Made by a program: the position numbers and the translations under genes. Source: Synechococcales cyanobacterium GL140_1_metabinner_5_sub (GTDB lineage Bacteria; Cyanobacteriota; Cyanobacteriia; Cyanobacteriales; Chamaesiphonaceae). Taken from it: DNA of 64,000 nt. Under the pieces are notes generated by a model. It was not told the origin of the DNA. It saw only the letters and a list, made by a program, of their open reading frames with translations, and did no database searches. The stretch's first letter is position 1, and every line of letters starts with the position of its first letter. Where the stretch lies: positions 1 to 64,000 of the forward strand of contig JANYHM010000040.1 of the NCBI GenBank assembly GCA_025359065.1, written 5' to 3'. This document shows positions 45,816 through 55,976 of this stretch, piece by piece.

Positions 45816-46688
45816 TTGAAGACCGAAATTTCTCAGAAGGCTTTATTAGAGCCTTCAACAGCCGCTTTTAGCGCTACATCTAACAACCAATCGTTCTTTT
45901 CGTTGTTTCAAGTTATTCAGCCTACAGGCCGATTTCAAAAGCAGTCTGTCTCCAAGCTTATTGCCAGAGTTTCATTGGCACTCGGTATTTGTGGTTTAGC
46001 GGTCTCACCTCTTTGCGAGGGAGTCAATGCCACCAGAGTTCCTACTCAGGAAAGCAATCACGTTGTACTGAATTCGGTGGATTCAGAGTATCAAGGCTCT
46101 GATGCTGGACTTGTTGGTCCGAAGGCAGTAGCTCAACGTATTAGCATCAATCAAACATCTGCTCCCCGCTATACTAGTACTAGTGTAAGCGCCAGCACTG
46201 TCAATGCAACTGGTGTCAATCTGTTTGTTCCTGCTCCTCGCACCAGTGTGATTCCTGCTGCCGTTCAAACTAAGGTTGCTACCGGTAGCAGCTATGGCTC
46301 TGAGCAAATTGCTGCTAACTTTGTTTGGCCAACTAGAGGCACTCTCAGCTCTAGCTACGGCAGACGTTGGGGCAGAATGCACCAAGGTATCGACATTGCT
46401 GGCCCGATCGGCACTCCTGTAGTATCCGCTGCCGATGGTACAGTAGTTTCTTCTAGCTATCAGAGTGGTGGTTACGGCAACGTAATTGATGTTCAGCACT
46501 CTGATGGCAGCATGACTCGCTATGGTCATAACAATCGTCTGATTGCTGCTGTTGGTCAGCAGGTAAAGCAGGGTCAGCACATTGCTGATATGGGTAACAC
46601 TGGTCGTAGCACTGGTCCTCACTTGCACTTCGAGATTCACCCCGGTGGTGGCAGCGCAGTAAATCCGATAGCTTATTTACCTAGATAA
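45816..46688 (+). CDS. M23/LytM-type peptidoglycan endopeptidase
   Basis: 290 aa. An N-terminal membrane or signal segment (KLIARVSLALGICGLAVSPL, about residues 44-63) is followed by a Ser/Thr/Val-rich linker and a LytM domain. The zinc ligands are in MHQGIDIAG (H...D) and GPHLHFEIH (HxH). It would cut cross-links in the periplasm, as in cell growth or septum splitting. The start is a TTG at 45816, supported by an AGGAG site seven bases before it and by the lack of an ATG near the domain. The 740-bp upstream region is unusually long. Confidence 0.85.
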   Translation: MKTEISQKALLEPSTAAFSATSNNQSFFSLFQVIQPTGRFQKQSVSKLIARVSLALGICGLAVSPLCEGVNATRVPTQESNHVVLNSVDSEYQGSDAGLVGPKAVAQRISINQTSAPRYTSTSVSASTVNATGVNLFVPAPRTSVIPAAVQTKVATGSSYGSEQIAANFVWPTRGTLSSSYGRRWGRMHQGIDIAGPIGTPVVSAADGTVVSSSYQSGGYGNVIDVQHSDGSMTRYGHNNRLIAAVGQQVKQGQHIADMGNTGRSTGPHLHFEIHPGGGSAVNPIAYLPR

Positions 46689-46723
46689 GTTTCTAGATTA
46701 GTTTATAAAAAATTGATGGACGA

Positions 46724-46758
46724 GAAGGGGCGCACAGCGCCCTTTTCTGCGTGTTTTT
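46724..46758 (+). terminator. Terminator of the M23 peptidase gene
   Basis: GAAGGGGCGC (from 46724) pairs with GCGCCCTTTTC (to about 46747) around an ACA loop. A T-run follows a short spacer (TGCGTGTTTTTT). It lies about 35 bp after the stop. Confidence 0.75.
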
Positions 46759-46821
46759 TGGGCAGATATTTGCTATATTGGTATGTCCGCACTGTTCGGT
46801 ATCTAAACTACTTAGCATCTT

Positions 46822-49635
46822 ATGACTTTGCCAAATCGAGACAAGATTCGGATTATGGGTGCCCGCCAGCATAATCTGAAAAATATCAGTTTAGAGTTAC
46901 CCCGCGATCGACTAATTGTATTTACTGGTATTTCTGGCTCTGGTAAATCTTCTTTGGCCTTTGATACGATTTTTGCCGAGGGACAGCGCCGCTATGTAGA
47001 ATCTCTCAGTGCTTACGCCCGCCAATTTTTAGGTCAGCTCGATAAACCCGAAGTAGATGCGATCGAGGGGTTAAGTCCGGCAATTTCGATCGACCAAAAA
47101 TCTACCTCCAACAACCCTCGCTCTACGGTGGGTACAGTAACAGAGATTTATGATTATCTCAGGCTTCTCTTTGGGCGCGCCGGAGTTCCGCATTGTCCCC
47201 ACTGCGATCGATCAATTGCACCCCAAACTATTGATGAAATGTGCGATCGGGTGGCTGAGCTGCCCGAGAAAACTAAGTTTCAGATCCTGGCACCAGTAAT
47301 GCGGGGCAAAAAAGGCACCCATCAAAAATTGCTGTCTAGCTTAGCCGCTAGCGGTTTTGTGCGGGTGCGGGTAAATGGCGAAATTCGGGAGCTGTCCGAT
47401 CGGATTGCTCTAGATAAAAACCAGCAGCATACGATCGAAATTGTGATCGATCGGCTGGTGCAGAAAGCCGGAATTGCGTCACGGGTGGCGGATTCTTTGG
47501 CAACTTGTTTAAAACAGTCCGATGGAATTGCGGTGATCAATATCTTGGCGGATGATGAGATTGCCGATTTAGTGTTTTCGGAGAAATTTGCCTGCCCCGA
47601 ACATGGAGCGGTGATGGAAGAACTGACTCCGCGCTTATTTTCGTTTAACTCGCCCTACGGAGCCTGCCCCGAATGTCATGGTTTGGGCAACCTGCGCTTG
47701 TTTGCGCCAGAATTGATTGTGCCAGACCCCCAAGCGCAGCTCTATGGCGCGATTTTACCCTGGGCAGACAAGGATAATTCTTACTACTTATCTCTGTTGC
47801 AAAATCTCGGGCAAGCCTATGGGTTTGAGCTAAATACACCCTGGGAAAAACTGACCGCCGAGCAGCAGCAAATTATTCTACACGGCACTAATGAACCGGT
47901 ATGGATGGAGAATATTGGCGAATTTCGTCACTATCGCGGGGTGATCAAAATTTTACGGCGGCAGTACGATGATGGCTCGGAGTTGCAGAAGCAAAGACTA
48001 GATGCTTTCTTAGTCGATCGGCCTTGTCCGACTTGTCAAGGACGGCGCTTGAAGCCCGAAGCCCTGGCGGTAAGAATTGGTCAGTATGGAATTTTAGACT
48101 TTACAGACTGTTCGATCGATCAATGTCAGCAGCGCATTCAGCAAGTAGAGCTGAGTGAGCGACAGGCCAAAATTGCCGAGTTGGTATTGCAAGAAATCAA
48201 AGCCCGCCTGAAGTTTTTGTTGGATGTGGGGCTAGATTATTTAACCCTGGGTCGATCGGCTACCACGTTATCTGGCGGAGAAGCCCAACGGATTCGGTTA
48301 GCGACCCAGATTGGATCGGGTTTGACGGGAGTATTGTATGTGTTGGATGAGCCGAGTATTGGTCTGCACCAAAGAGACAATGATCGGTTGTTGGCCACTT
48401 TGCTCAAGCTGCGGGATTTGGGAAATACCTTGATTGTGGTGGAGCATGACGAAGACACCATGCGGGCGGCGGATTATATTGTAGATATTGGGCCAGGGGC
48501 AGGTGTCCATGGGGGTGAAATTGTCTCTCAAGGGACTTTGAAAGATTTGTTAAAGGCCAAGAATTCTTTGACCGGAGATTATTTGTCGGGGCGCAAGTCG
48601 ATTCCTACACCAGCTTTGCGGCGAGAAGGCTCTGGCAAGTCGATCGGGCTACGGCAAGCCTGTCGGCATAATTTGAAAAAGATTGATATCGATTTTCCGC
48701 TGGGAATGCTGGTTTCGGTGACAGGGGTATCGGGTTCTGGCAAATCTACGCTGGTCAATGATTTGCTGCATCCAGCCTTACAGCATCACCTAACTCGCCG
48801 GGTGCCATTTCCTACGGAAGTGAAAAAACTTACTGGCATTGAGGCGATCGATAAAGTAATTGTGATCGATCAATCACCGATCGGGCGGACTCCTCGTTCT
48901 AATCCTGCTACTTATACGGGTCTGTTTGATCTGATTCGGGAGGCTTTTTCCCTGACGATCGAAGCCAAAACTCGCGGATATAAGCCGGGGCAGTTTTCTT
49001 TTAATGTCAAAGGTGGACGCTGTGAGGCTTGCAGCGGGCAAGGCGTAAATATTATTGAGATGAACTTTTTGCCGGATGTATATGTGACCTGTGAAGTTTG
49101 CAAGGGCGATCGGTATAACCGAGAGACTTTGCAGGTAAAGTACAAAGAGAAATCGATCGCCGAGGTTTTAAATATGACGATCGAAGAAGCTTTAGTCTTT
49201 TTCGAGAATATTCCCCGCGCAGCCACCAAGCTGCAAACTTTGTTGGATGTGGGGTTGGGCTATGTGCGGCTGGGGCAAACTGCGCCGACTTTATCGGGCG
49301 GGGAAGCTCAGCGGATGAAGCTGGCGGCGGAGTTATCCAAGCGGGCGACTGGTAAAACTTTGTATTTAATTGATGAGCCAACGACCGGCTTGTCTTTTTA
49401 TGATGTGCATAAGTTGCTGGATGTACTGCAAAGATTGGTAGATAAGGGCAATTCGGTAATTGCGATCGAGCATAACTTAGACGTAATACGCTGTAGTGAC
49501 TGGGCGATCGATCTGGGTCCCGAGGGCGGTGGTGCGGGGGGACAAATTGTGGTGGCTGGTACACCAGAAACAGTGGCGGCACATCCTACTTCTTATACTG
49601 GACGGTACCTTAAGAACGTCTTGGCCAAGGGGTAA
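46822..49635 (+). CDS. uvrA: Excinuclease ABC subunit A
   Basis: 937 aa, ABC ATPase that scans DNA for bulky lesions such as UV photoproducts and loads UvrB. Two Walker A sites ([14 protein letters not shown] and [14 protein letters not shown]), two signatures ([13 protein letters not shown] and [13 protein letters not shown]) and zinc modules ([16 protein letters not shown], and CEACSGQGV...CEVCKG) are complete. Its presence beside UV-sunscreen genes within the window is of note but they are 7 kb apart and not co-transcribed. Confidence 0.97.
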   Translation: MTLPNRDKIRIMGARQHNLKNISLELPRDRLIVFTGISGSGKSSLAFDTIFAEGQRRYVESLSAYARQFLGQLDKPEVDAIEGLSPAISIDQKSTSNNPRSTVGTVTEIYDYLRLLFGRAGVPHCPHCDRSIAPQTIDEMCDRVAELPEKTKFQILAPVMRGKKGTHQKLLSSLAASGFVRVRVNGEIRELSDRIALDKNQQHTIEIVIDRLVQKAGIASRVADSLATCLKQSDGIAVINILADDEIADLVFSEKFACPEHGAVMEELTPRLFSFNSPYGACPECHGLGNLRLFAPELIVPDPQAQLYGAILPWADKDNSYYLSLLQNLGQAYGFELNTPWEKLTAEQQQIILHGTNEPVWMENIGEFRHYRGVIKILRRQYDDGSELQKQRLDAFLVDRPCPTCQGRRLKPEALAVRIGQYGILDFTDCSIDQCQQRIQQVELSERQAKIAELVLQEIKARLKFLLDVGLDYLTLGRSATTLSGGEAQRIRLATQIGSGLTGVLYVLDEPSIGLHQRDNDRLLATLLKLRDLGNTLIVVEHDEDTMRAADYIVDIGPGAGVHGGEIVSQGTLKDLLKAKNSLTGDYLSGRKSIPTPALRREGSGKSIGLRQACRHNLKKIDIDFPLGMLVSVTGVSGSGKSTLVNDLLHPALQHHLTRRVPFPTEVKKLTGIEAIDKVIVIDQSPIGRTPRSNPATYTGLFDLIREAFSLTIEAKTRGYKPGQFSFNVKGGRCEACSGQGVNIIEMNFLPDVYVTCEVCKGDRYNRETLQVKYKEKSIAEVLNMTIEEALVFFENIPRAATKLQTLLDVGLGYVRLGQTAPTLSGGEAQRMKLAAELSKRATGKTLYLIDEPTTGLSFYDVHKLLDVLQRLVDKGNSVIAIEHNLDVIRCSDWAIDLGPEGGGAGGQIVVAGTPETVAAHPTSYTGRYLKNVLAKG

Positions 49636-49753
49636 AATAAATTCATTGGCATTTGCTGGTAAGCTTGACAGGCCAGACCGTGGTGCTAATGAATCTTTAT
49701 CACTGGCACAAATGGTTTATGTGCTGTTATCAAGAACAAATTGGTAAGCTGTG

Positions 49754-50587
49754 ATGAAAATCGATATTATTTTTTCGCTGAACTCGGCCTATTTATTTGG
49801 GTTATTAGCTACAGTAAACTCAATCATTCAAAATACAGCGCAGCCCGAAAGACTTCGCTTTAACATCATTATCCCTGAAGGTGAAATCCAGTTTTTTGAA
49901 GCTGAACTAGCTAAATATTTTCCAGGCGATCGGGCATTTGAGTTTCAGATTAAGGAATACCAGCCTTCTACCGAAATTCAGCAATATGTCGTTAACAAGT
50001 ACAAGCCAACGCCCGAAAGAGCCATTGCATTGTATATGTTGTTTTCTCGATTGTATTTAAATAAAATCTTTCCAGATTTAAAAAAGATTATTTATTTAGA
50101 TACCGATATTGTTGTGATCGAAGATATTGCCAAGCTGTATGACTCGATGGATTTCTCTGCTCAACAGTACTTTGCATCTTGCCCTCACTTTTTTCCGGCA
50201 ATCTTTCATTTCGCCAAACCTTTGAAGGCTATCCAAGAACTGCGTAAGTTCAAAAAAACTTTTAATGCAGGAGTACTATTTACTGATATATCTTTCTGGT
50301 CAGAAGAATACTACAACAAATTAAGCTATTACTTAGACTGGGATAAGCAGTGCGGTTACATATTTCAGCTCAACGATGAAACGATTCTCAATCTAATCTT
50401 TAAGGATTATATTCAATTAGATCGACGCTGGAATCGCTGTGGGTTTGGCAATACTAAGCTGATCACCTGGTTACTAAAAAAAGAATTGTCAGAAATTGCC
50501 ATTATTCATTGGAGTGGCGGACACCACAAGCCTTGGAAAACTGCAAATATCCTCTATGGAGATATCTGGCAGAAGTATAAGATGTAA
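49754..50587 (+). CDS. Family 8 glycosyltransferase
   Basis: 277 aa GT-A fold retaining glycosyltransferase. The metal-binding DxD is in IIYLDTDIVVIEDI (about residues 113-116), with GT8 marks FNAGVLFTDI, LNDETILNLIF and HWSGGHHKPW. Related enzymes move glucose or galactose from UDP-sugars onto lipooligosaccharide or glycogenin-like targets. I used the ATG at 49754 rather than the GTG three bases earlier. It lies about 32 bp before the Anbu gene on the same strand and might share its transcript. Confidence 0.85.
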   Translation: MKIDIIFSLNSAYLFGLLATVNSIIQNTAQPERLRFNIIIPEGEIQFFEAELAKYFPGDRAFEFQIKEYQPSTEIQQYVVNKYKPTPERAIALYMLFSRLYLNKIFPDLKKIIYLDTDIVVIEDIAKLYDSMDFSAQQYFASCPHFFPAIFHFAKPLKAIQELRKFKKTFNAGVLFTDISFWSEEYYNKLSYYLDWDKQCGYIFQLNDETILNLIFKDYIQLDRRWNRCGFGNTKLITWLLKKELSEIAIIHWSGGHHKPWKTANILYGDIWQKYKM

Positions 50588-50619
50588 TCTATACTGGGCA
50601 GAGAATTTGGAGAAAAACA

Positions 50620-51432
50620 GTGACATATTGTCTGGGAATTATTACTTGCCATGGACTGGTGATGGCCGCCGATTCACGCACGAATGCTGGCGTAGATCAC
50701 GTTTCTACGTATCGAAAGCTATTCAACTTTTCCCGATCGAGCGACACTAGCGAAAGCGCCTACTCTGCCGTAAATGATCGAGTGCTGATTCTTTGTACCT
50801 CGGGGAACTTATCAATTACCCAGGCCACCATCACCGCCCTGCAAGAAGACCTCAAAGATCCTGAGCGTGAAAACCTGCATAATATTGTGACCATAGCCGA
50901 AGCTGCTCGCTACATTGGCCAAACCCTCAGAGGCATTCAGGATCGTGAGCGAGTCTGGTTAGAAAAAGACGGCATTGACTACCACTGTAATTTTCTGCTG
51001 GGTGGTCAGATTGGCGAAAGTCCTTCTGCCCTGTATATGATTTATAGCCAAGGTAACTTTATTCGAGCAATGCCCGAAACTCCCTTTTTGCAGATTGGAG
51101 AAATCAAATATGGGCGGCCAATTTTAGACCGTACCCTGACATTTGAGACCAAAATTGAAGACGCAGCTAAATGTGCTTTGCTGTCGATCGACTCCACTAT
51201 GAAATCAAATATTTCGGTTGGACCACCAATTGATTTGATCATGTATCACAATAACAGCCTGCGCATTGATCATCAGATGAAGCTGCGACGGGGCGATCCT
51301 TACCTGCTGAAAGTCCGTCAGCAGTGGGAGACTTCTTTGCAAGAAGCCTTCGATCGAGTACCGCCAATATCTTGGACTACAGATTTTACCAAAAATCCTG
51401 AACATAGTGACTTCTCAGGATTTTTGAATTAA
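50620..51432 (+). CDS. Anbu, proteasome-related peptidase-fold protein
   Basis: 270 aa Ntn-hydrolase fold. Known Anbu proteins form helical, lock-washer-like assemblies related to HslV and the 20S proteasome. The start MTYCLGIITCHGLVMAADSRTN gives Thr as the residue after Met, which would be the catalytic N-terminus; the AADSR motif is that of beta subunits. Other marks are LLGGQIGE and LLSIDSTMKSN. The start is a GTG at 50620. Its three typical partner genes lie next to it on the opposite strand, and its 3' end overlaps the transglutaminase-like gene by 18 bp. Confidence 0.9.
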   Translation: MTYCLGIITCHGLVMAADSRTNAGVDHVSTYRKLFNFSRSSDTSESAYSAVNDRVLILCTSGNLSITQATITALQEDLKDPERENLHNIVTIAEAARYIGQTLRGIQDRERVWLEKDGIDYHCNFLLGGQIGESPSALYMIYSQGNFIRAMPETPFLQIGEIKYGRPILDRTLTFETKIEDAAKCALLSIDSTMKSNISVGPPIDLIMYHNNSLRIDHQMKLRRGDPYLLKVRQQWETSLQEAFDRVPPISWTTDFTKNPEHSDFSGFLN

Positions 51433-52257
51433 AAGTTGATCCGTCATGGTTTCAGCCGCTTTGCCTTGGAATTTTCCTTCGACTGGCATGGTTTGCTGTT
51501 GAAGAGGAGCCGTAGCCAGCACAATATGATCATCGGCTACCACCAACCCATGAGTCGGGTCGTAGCCGCGCCAGCCAGCTCCAGGTAAAAAAACTTCAGC
51601 CCAAGCGTGTAAGTATCGATCGGGAGACTCGACCCCAGCTTCATAGCCACTCACAAACCGGGCAGCCAAACCAACCGATCGGCAGACTTCTATAAACAAA
51701 ACGGCCAAGTCACGACAAGAGCCAGATCTTTTACTCCAAGTTATTCCTGGTGGCCAAGGCAAACCATCTATTCGCAGCAAATACCCGCAAGACTGATAGA
51801 TTTTTTGATTCAAAGAATTTAAAAAATTGCCAATGCCCTGATGCTCTGACCAAATCTCTGCCCCTAACTGAGTGGCCACGGGGTCAATGGCACTGCCCAA
51901 ATAGCCTTGTAAATAGGGCTGTAATCTTTGCCAAACAGAGTGAGGGTAATCGATCGGGAGATTTACCGCCCAAGGTTCTAGTAAATAGTCAAAAGGAGCA
52001 CTGAGGTCAGAAATCACCTGTACTTGGCTCTGAATCTGGAGCTTTTGCACCGGGACAGCTTCAAACCACACTTGCAAAATATCATTGCCGTCTAGATCGC
52101 GCACGTCAACCATTTTTAGTGGCGCTGGCAAAATTCGTAGTGCAAACTGAGCGACTGACTGCTGACCACTACTTTGTGGTCGCAAGCGCAATTTATGTGG
52201 CAGCAAAATTACTGGTTGAGAATATTCGTAGGTAATTGAGTGAGCAATTTGAAACAT
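51415..52257 (-). CDS. Transglutaminase-like cysteine protease, Anbu partner
   Basis: 280 aa. N-terminal beta domain of the bacterial transglutaminase-like type (residues 1-150), then the catalytic core with Cys in RSGSCRDLAVLFIEVCRSVG, His in LHAWAEVFLPGAGWRGYDP and the Asp in the same stretch (YDPTHG). These enzymes may cut or ligate an isopeptide bond. It forms the known gene set with alpha-E, circularly permuted ATP-grasp and Anbu; it lies 14 bp after the alpha-E gene. Confidence 0.88.
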   Translation of the reverse strand: MFQIAHSITYEYSQPVILLPHKLRLRPQSSGQQSVAQFALRILPAPLKMVDVRDLDGNDILQVWFEAVPVQKLQIQSQVQVISDLSAPFDYLLEPWAVNLPIDYPHSVWQRLQPYLQGYLGSAIDPVATQLGAEIWSEHQGIGNFLNSLNQKIYQSCGYLLRIDGLPWPPGITWSKRSGSCRDLAVLFIEVCRSVGLAARFVSGYEAGVESPDRYLHAWAEVFLPGAGWRGYDPTHGLVVADDHIVLATAPLQQQTMPVEGKFQGKAAETMTDQLLIQKS

Positions 52258-52271
52258 ATCAATATTCCAAG

Positions 52272-53207
52272 CTAGTATTCTAAGGTGAAAAAGGTTTCAC
52301 TGATACCCTGACTGATAAAATTCAACCGGCTTTGGGTTTCGTCTAAAAACTCGTGTAGCCCCAGAGATATAGCTTCTTCGATTGACATATAATCTAGCTG
52401 CGATCGCAGTTTCCCCATAGTGCGTTCTGCCGAATTACTCCAGGTGCCGCCATTACCACTAATGCAATACAGCGATTTTTCCGCGCGCAGTAAACAAGAG
52501 TAGATCGATCGGGGAAACTCTCGATCGAACACTAAAAACCGTGCCACGTCACGAGGGTTAATTTGATGAAAGGCTTTGCGATACATTTCATAGCCGCTGG
52601 TTGATTTTAAAAGGGCAATCCATTGCAGCTCATCTAGAGCGGTGCCCAGTCCATCGGGCATTAGTAAAAAATACTTGACATCTAAAATACGCGCTGTTTT
52701 ATCAGCTCGCTCAATCAACCTGCCCAGTTGGCCAAAATGCCAGCCCTCATTGTGTGACATGGTTGCATCCATCACCCCCGCAAATTGATGGCTAGCCGTG
52801 CGTACAGCCGCAAAAAAGTCCGGTAGTTCTGGCAAACTGCCGTCCGGAGAAGAATCTTTCACCATGAAGTAGAAGCTGTTGACCTGCTCCCACATTTCTG
52901 ATGAAATTGCGTCTCTGACTGACTTAGCATTATTTCTAGCGGCACTTAAGCAAGATATAATTGAGTTTGAATATGTTTCATCGTAAGTCAAAAACCTTAC
53001 TACATTTTCAGCCGATGGCGTGCTGTAACGATCTCGAAACATTTCCGCATCACCAGTAGTAATGACCAATGGCTCCCACTGTTGCTCTACAACCACATTG
53101 CAATCTATTAATAGGTTAAGATTGACTTCCACAAACCGGGCAATGTTTTCGGCACGCTCGATGTAGCGATTGAGCCAGTAAATTGAATCTGCGACACGAC
53201 TGAGCAT
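52272..53207 (-). CDS. Alpha-E domain protein, Anbu partner
   Basis: 311 aa, all-helical. The family start MLSRVADSIYWLNRYIERAENIARFV and a second copy of the ExRA helix (GRLIERADKTARILDVKYFLL) are clear. The function is unknown; the domain is almost always found with the circularly permuted ATP-grasp and a transglutaminase-like protein, and a role in making or trimming a peptide modification has been proposed. The gene lies in that order here (ATP-grasp, alpha-E, transglutaminase). Confidence 0.9.
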   Translation of the reverse strand: MLSRVADSIYWLNRYIERAENIARFVEVNLNLLIDCNVVVEQQWEPLVITTGDAEMFRDRYSTPSAENVVRFLTYDETYSNSIISCLSAARNNAKSVRDAISSEMWEQVNSFYFMVKDSSPDGSLPELPDFFAAVRTASHQFAGVMDATMSHNEGWHFGQLGRLIERADKTARILDVKYFLLMPDGLGTALDELQWIALLKSTSGYEMYRKAFHQINPRDVARFLVFDREFPRSIYSCLLRAEKSLYCISGNGGTWSNSAERTMGKLRSQLDYMSIEEAISLGLHEFLDETQSRLNFISQGISETFFTLEY

Positions 53208-53267
53208 AAAGCATCTCGGAAAAATTAATAGTTAGTATTGAATTAATAGTTAGTATTAAGTGGTTTG

Positions 53268-54698
53268 CTATTGCACCACCCAGGTATCTTTGGTGCCGCC
53301 ACCCTGCGAAGAGTTCACCACTAAGGAACCATCGTTGAGAGCAACTCTAGTTAAGCCGCCCGGGTTAACATAGATTTCTTGACCATGTAAAATGTAGGGA
53401 CGCAGATCTACGTGCCTACCAGCTAAACCGTCATTAAACAAAGTAGGGACTCGGGATAAGCATAGGGTGGGCTGGGCGATATAGTTACGAGGGTTAGCCC
53501 GAATGCGATCGGCAAATTCGCTGCGCTCTAGCGCCGTAGACTGTGGACCAATTAACATGCCATAGCCTCCTGATTCGCCGGTGGCTTTAACTACTAGCTT
53601 TTCTAGATGCTCTAATACGTACTGCTGCTGATTGGACTCGGAGCAAAGATAGGTAGGCACATTGGGAATGATTTGTTCTTCATCTAAATAATATTTAATG
53701 ATTTGAGGCATGTAAGCATATACCGCTTTGTCGTCAGCGACTCCAGTACCCAAGGCATTGGCGATCGCTACTCGCCCTGCCCGATAAACCTCCATCAATC
53801 CAGGTACTCCTAGAAGTGAATCTGAGCGAAAAGCCTGTGGGTCAATAAATTCATCGTCAATGCGTCGATAAATCACGTCTACTTTTTGGAATCCTTTGGT
53901 GGTGCGCATTTGCACATAGCCATTGGCAACCTTTAAGTCGCGGCATTCTACTAGCTGCACTCCCATTTGCTGTGCCAAAAAAGAATGCTCAAAATAAGCT
54001 GAGTTGTAAATTCCTGGGGTAAGCACAACTACAGTGGGGCTGAGCAAAGACTCCGGTGCTAAGTGCATCAAAGTACTTAGCAAATGGCTGGGATAATCTT
54101 CTACAGGCAAAATTGGGGTACTTTCAAATAGCTGGGGAAAAGTTGATTTCATCACTCGCCGGTTTTCGATCACGTAAGAAACCCCGGAAGGACAGCGCAA
54201 ATTGTCTTCTAATACATACCACTTGCCATCTTTGTCTCTCACCAAATCGGTACCCGTAATATGGCACCAAATTTGCCGAGGGGGCTGTAAGCCCATACAG
54301 GGCTTTAAAAATCCTGGAGCAGAAAAAATTAGCTCAGCGGGCACTACTGCATCCTTAATAATTTTTTGGTCGCCATAAATGTCTGCTAAAAATAAATTTA
54401 ATGCTTCAATGCGCTGCTTTAGCCCCTGTTCTAGCCACTTCCACTCTCCGATCGGCAAAATTCGAGGGATAATATCAAACGGTAAGATTTTTTCAGTAGA
54501 TTGATTATCGGCATAGTGGTTAAATGTCACGCCCATTTTCAACAGCGCTAGTTGTGCCATCTGTTGGTGGTGCTGCAATTGTTCGATCGATAGAGTAGCA
54601 ACTCGATCGAGCAGGGTAGTGGCGGCTGGCCGAAAACTGCCATCAGCCAAAAACAGCTCATCATAGAACTCGCCTAACTGATAGCTTGATAATTGCAT
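53268..54698 (-). CDS. Circularly permuted ATP-grasp protein, Anbu partner
   Basis: 476 aa of the COG2308/DUF407 type. The segment EDNLRCPSGVSYVIENRRVM and the ATP loop VVKATGESGGYGMLIGP are characteristic, as is RPYILHGQEIYVNPGGLTRVAL near the C-terminus. ATP-grasp enzymes join a carboxylate to an amine using ATP; a peptide-like product is expected, substrate unknown. It heads the minus-strand three-gene operon, 60 bp before the alpha-E gene. Confidence 0.92.
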   Translation of the reverse strand: MQLSSYQLGEFYDELFLADGSFRPAATTLLDRVATLSIEQLQHHQQMAQLALLKMGVTFNHYADNQSTEKILPFDIIPRILPIGEWKWLEQGLKQRIEALNLFLADIYGDQKIIKDAVVPAELIFSAPGFLKPCMGLQPPRQIWCHITGTDLVRDKDGKWYVLEDNLRCPSGVSYVIENRRVMKSTFPQLFESTPILPVEDYPSHLLSTLMHLAPESLLSPTVVVLTPGIYNSAYFEHSFLAQQMGVQLVECRDLKVANGYVQMRTTKGFQKVDVIYRRIDDEFIDPQAFRSDSLLGVPGLMEVYRAGRVAIANALGTGVADDKAVYAYMPQIIKYYLDEEQIIPNVPTYLCSESNQQQYVLEHLEKLVVKATGESGGYGMLIGPQSTALERSEFADRIRANPRNYIAQPTLCLSRVPTLFNDGLAGRHVDLRPYILHGQEIYVNPGGLTRVALNDGSLVVNSSQGGGTKDTWVVQ

Positions 54699-54827
54699 GG
54701 GTACTCAAAAATGTTTTTCTATACGTAAATCAATAATCTGTTTAAGTCACTACTAACTGTATTCATTGATACTAACGTAGCGCAGGCTATTGCTCTAAAT
54801 AGTTTTGTTAAAACAGCAGCCTGACGA

Positions 54828-54992
54828 TTAGCGAGTTACAGATGCTCCTAAGCCTAGCTGTACCTGCCACAGACTAGCATAGATTTTGTTGGCTGCTAGC
54901 AATTCCTCCTGATTACCACTTTCCACCACTCGCCATCGATCCATCACGTAAATACAGTGAGCATGACGGATAGTTGAAAGACGATGAGTGAT
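54828..54992 (-). pseudogene. Relic of an ABC exporter 3' end (paralogue of the gene at 57277)
   Basis: Read on the minus strand, 54 codons from ITHRLSTIRHAHCIYVMDR to LGLGASVTR and a stop TAA (54828-54830) match the last part of the exporter at 57277-59079 (IAHRLSTIRHAHRIYVMDR, ...LGLGEST) at most positions. The frame is undamaged, but everything before the H-loop region is missing, and the upstream side is now the promoter of the Uma2-type gene. It cannot make a functional ATPase. Confidence 0.85.
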
Positions 54993-55073
54993 CTAAATCT
55001 GGTTTGTGCTGTGCCCGAACCAGAATCTTTGAGGTAAAATGAAACATAAGTTCTCTTTACTCGGAGACAAACC

Positions 55074-55934
55074 ATGGTCGTAGCCAAACCTTCCACTAAC
55101 CTGCCTCTACCAGACCACAAGCAGTTGCCAGAGTCCGATGGTACATTTGTGAAAAATTTTCAAGAGCATCCTCAGAGCCTGCTGCTTACCAGCTCCATCC
55201 AGCCAGTACTAGAAACTTTGCATCCCAACGGCCAGTATACGATCGGTCAAGACTGCGGCATCTATTGGAACCTTACTGATCCACCAGAACGCGGTGCCGA
55301 AGCCCCGGACTGGTTTTACGTTCCCAACGTCCCACCCCTGCTAGACGGTGAGCGTCGTCGATCTTATGTGCTCTGGAAAGAAAAAGTGATACCAGCGATC
55401 GCTCTAGAATTCGTTTCCGGCAATGGTGAAGAAGAACGAGACAACACCGCTTCTTCAGAAACCACTAAAGCTGGCAAATTCTGGGTCTATGAACAGGCCG
55501 TGAAGATTCCCTTTTATGGGATCTATGAAGTAGACAAGGCCACCGTGGAAGTTTACCAACTGGTGGCTGGTCGCTATCAGCGCTGTGTTCCAGACGATCG
55601 AGGGCACTATTTTATTCCGCCATTAGGTATCGCTCTGGGCATCTGGCAGGGCGAGTACATGCATCAAAATCTACCTTGGCTGCGCTGGTGGGATGCTGCG
55701 GGTAATCTACTACTGAGCGGTGATGAGCGTGCGGAAGTGGAAAAGCAACGGGCTGATCTAGAACAACAACGAGCAACCCAAGAGCAGCAGAGAGCTGACA
55801 CCCAGCAACAGCGAGCAATTCAGGAGCAACAGCGAGCTGATGATGAACAGCAACGGGCAACACAAGAGAAACAAAGAGCCGATCGATTAGCAGCTAAGCT
55901 CCGAGAACTAGGTATTGATCCTCAAGACATTTAA
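55074..55934 (+). CDS. Uma2-family (DUF820) nuclease-like protein with heptad tail
   Basis: 286 aa. Residues 20-215 form the PD-(D/E)XK-like Uma2 fold common in cyanobacteria: PNVPPLLDGERRRSYVLWKE, IALEFVSGNGEEERD with possible catalytic acids, and FWVYEQAVKIPFYGIYEVD. The last 60 residues are a Gln/Arg/Ala coiled coil built of seven exact-length heptads (EQQRATQ-like, 55740-55886). Uma2 genes are multi-copy and often mobile; their targets are unknown. A GGAG site precedes the ATG at 55074. Confidence 0.85.
   Translation: MVVAKPSTNLPLPDHKQLPESDGTFVKNFQEHPQSLLLTSSIQPVLETLHPNGQYTIGQDCGIYWNLTDPPERGAEAPDWFYVPNVPPLLDGERRRSYVLWKEKVIPAIALEFVSGNGEEERDNTASSETTKAGKFWVYEQAVKIPFYGIYEVDKATVEVYQLVAGRYQRCVPDDRGHYFIPPLGIALGIWQGEYMHQNLPWLRWWDAAGNLLLSGDERAEVEKQRADLEQQRATQEQQRADTQQQRAIQEQQRADDEQQRATQEKQRADRLAAKLRELGIDPQDI
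55740..55886 (+). repeat. Seven tandem 21-bp repeats encoding heptads
   Basis: Within the Uma2 gene, seven consecutive 21-bp units encode E/Q-K/Q-QRA-x-x heptads (EKQRADL, EQQRATQ, EQQRADT, QQQRAIQ, EQQRADD, EQQRATQ, EKQRADR). The array stays in frame and could change length by slippage without breaking the protein. Confidence 0.85.
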
Positions 55935-55976
55935 GCAAGTTGATGATTTGAGTTGTACTGATTCTCGGCAAACCCT

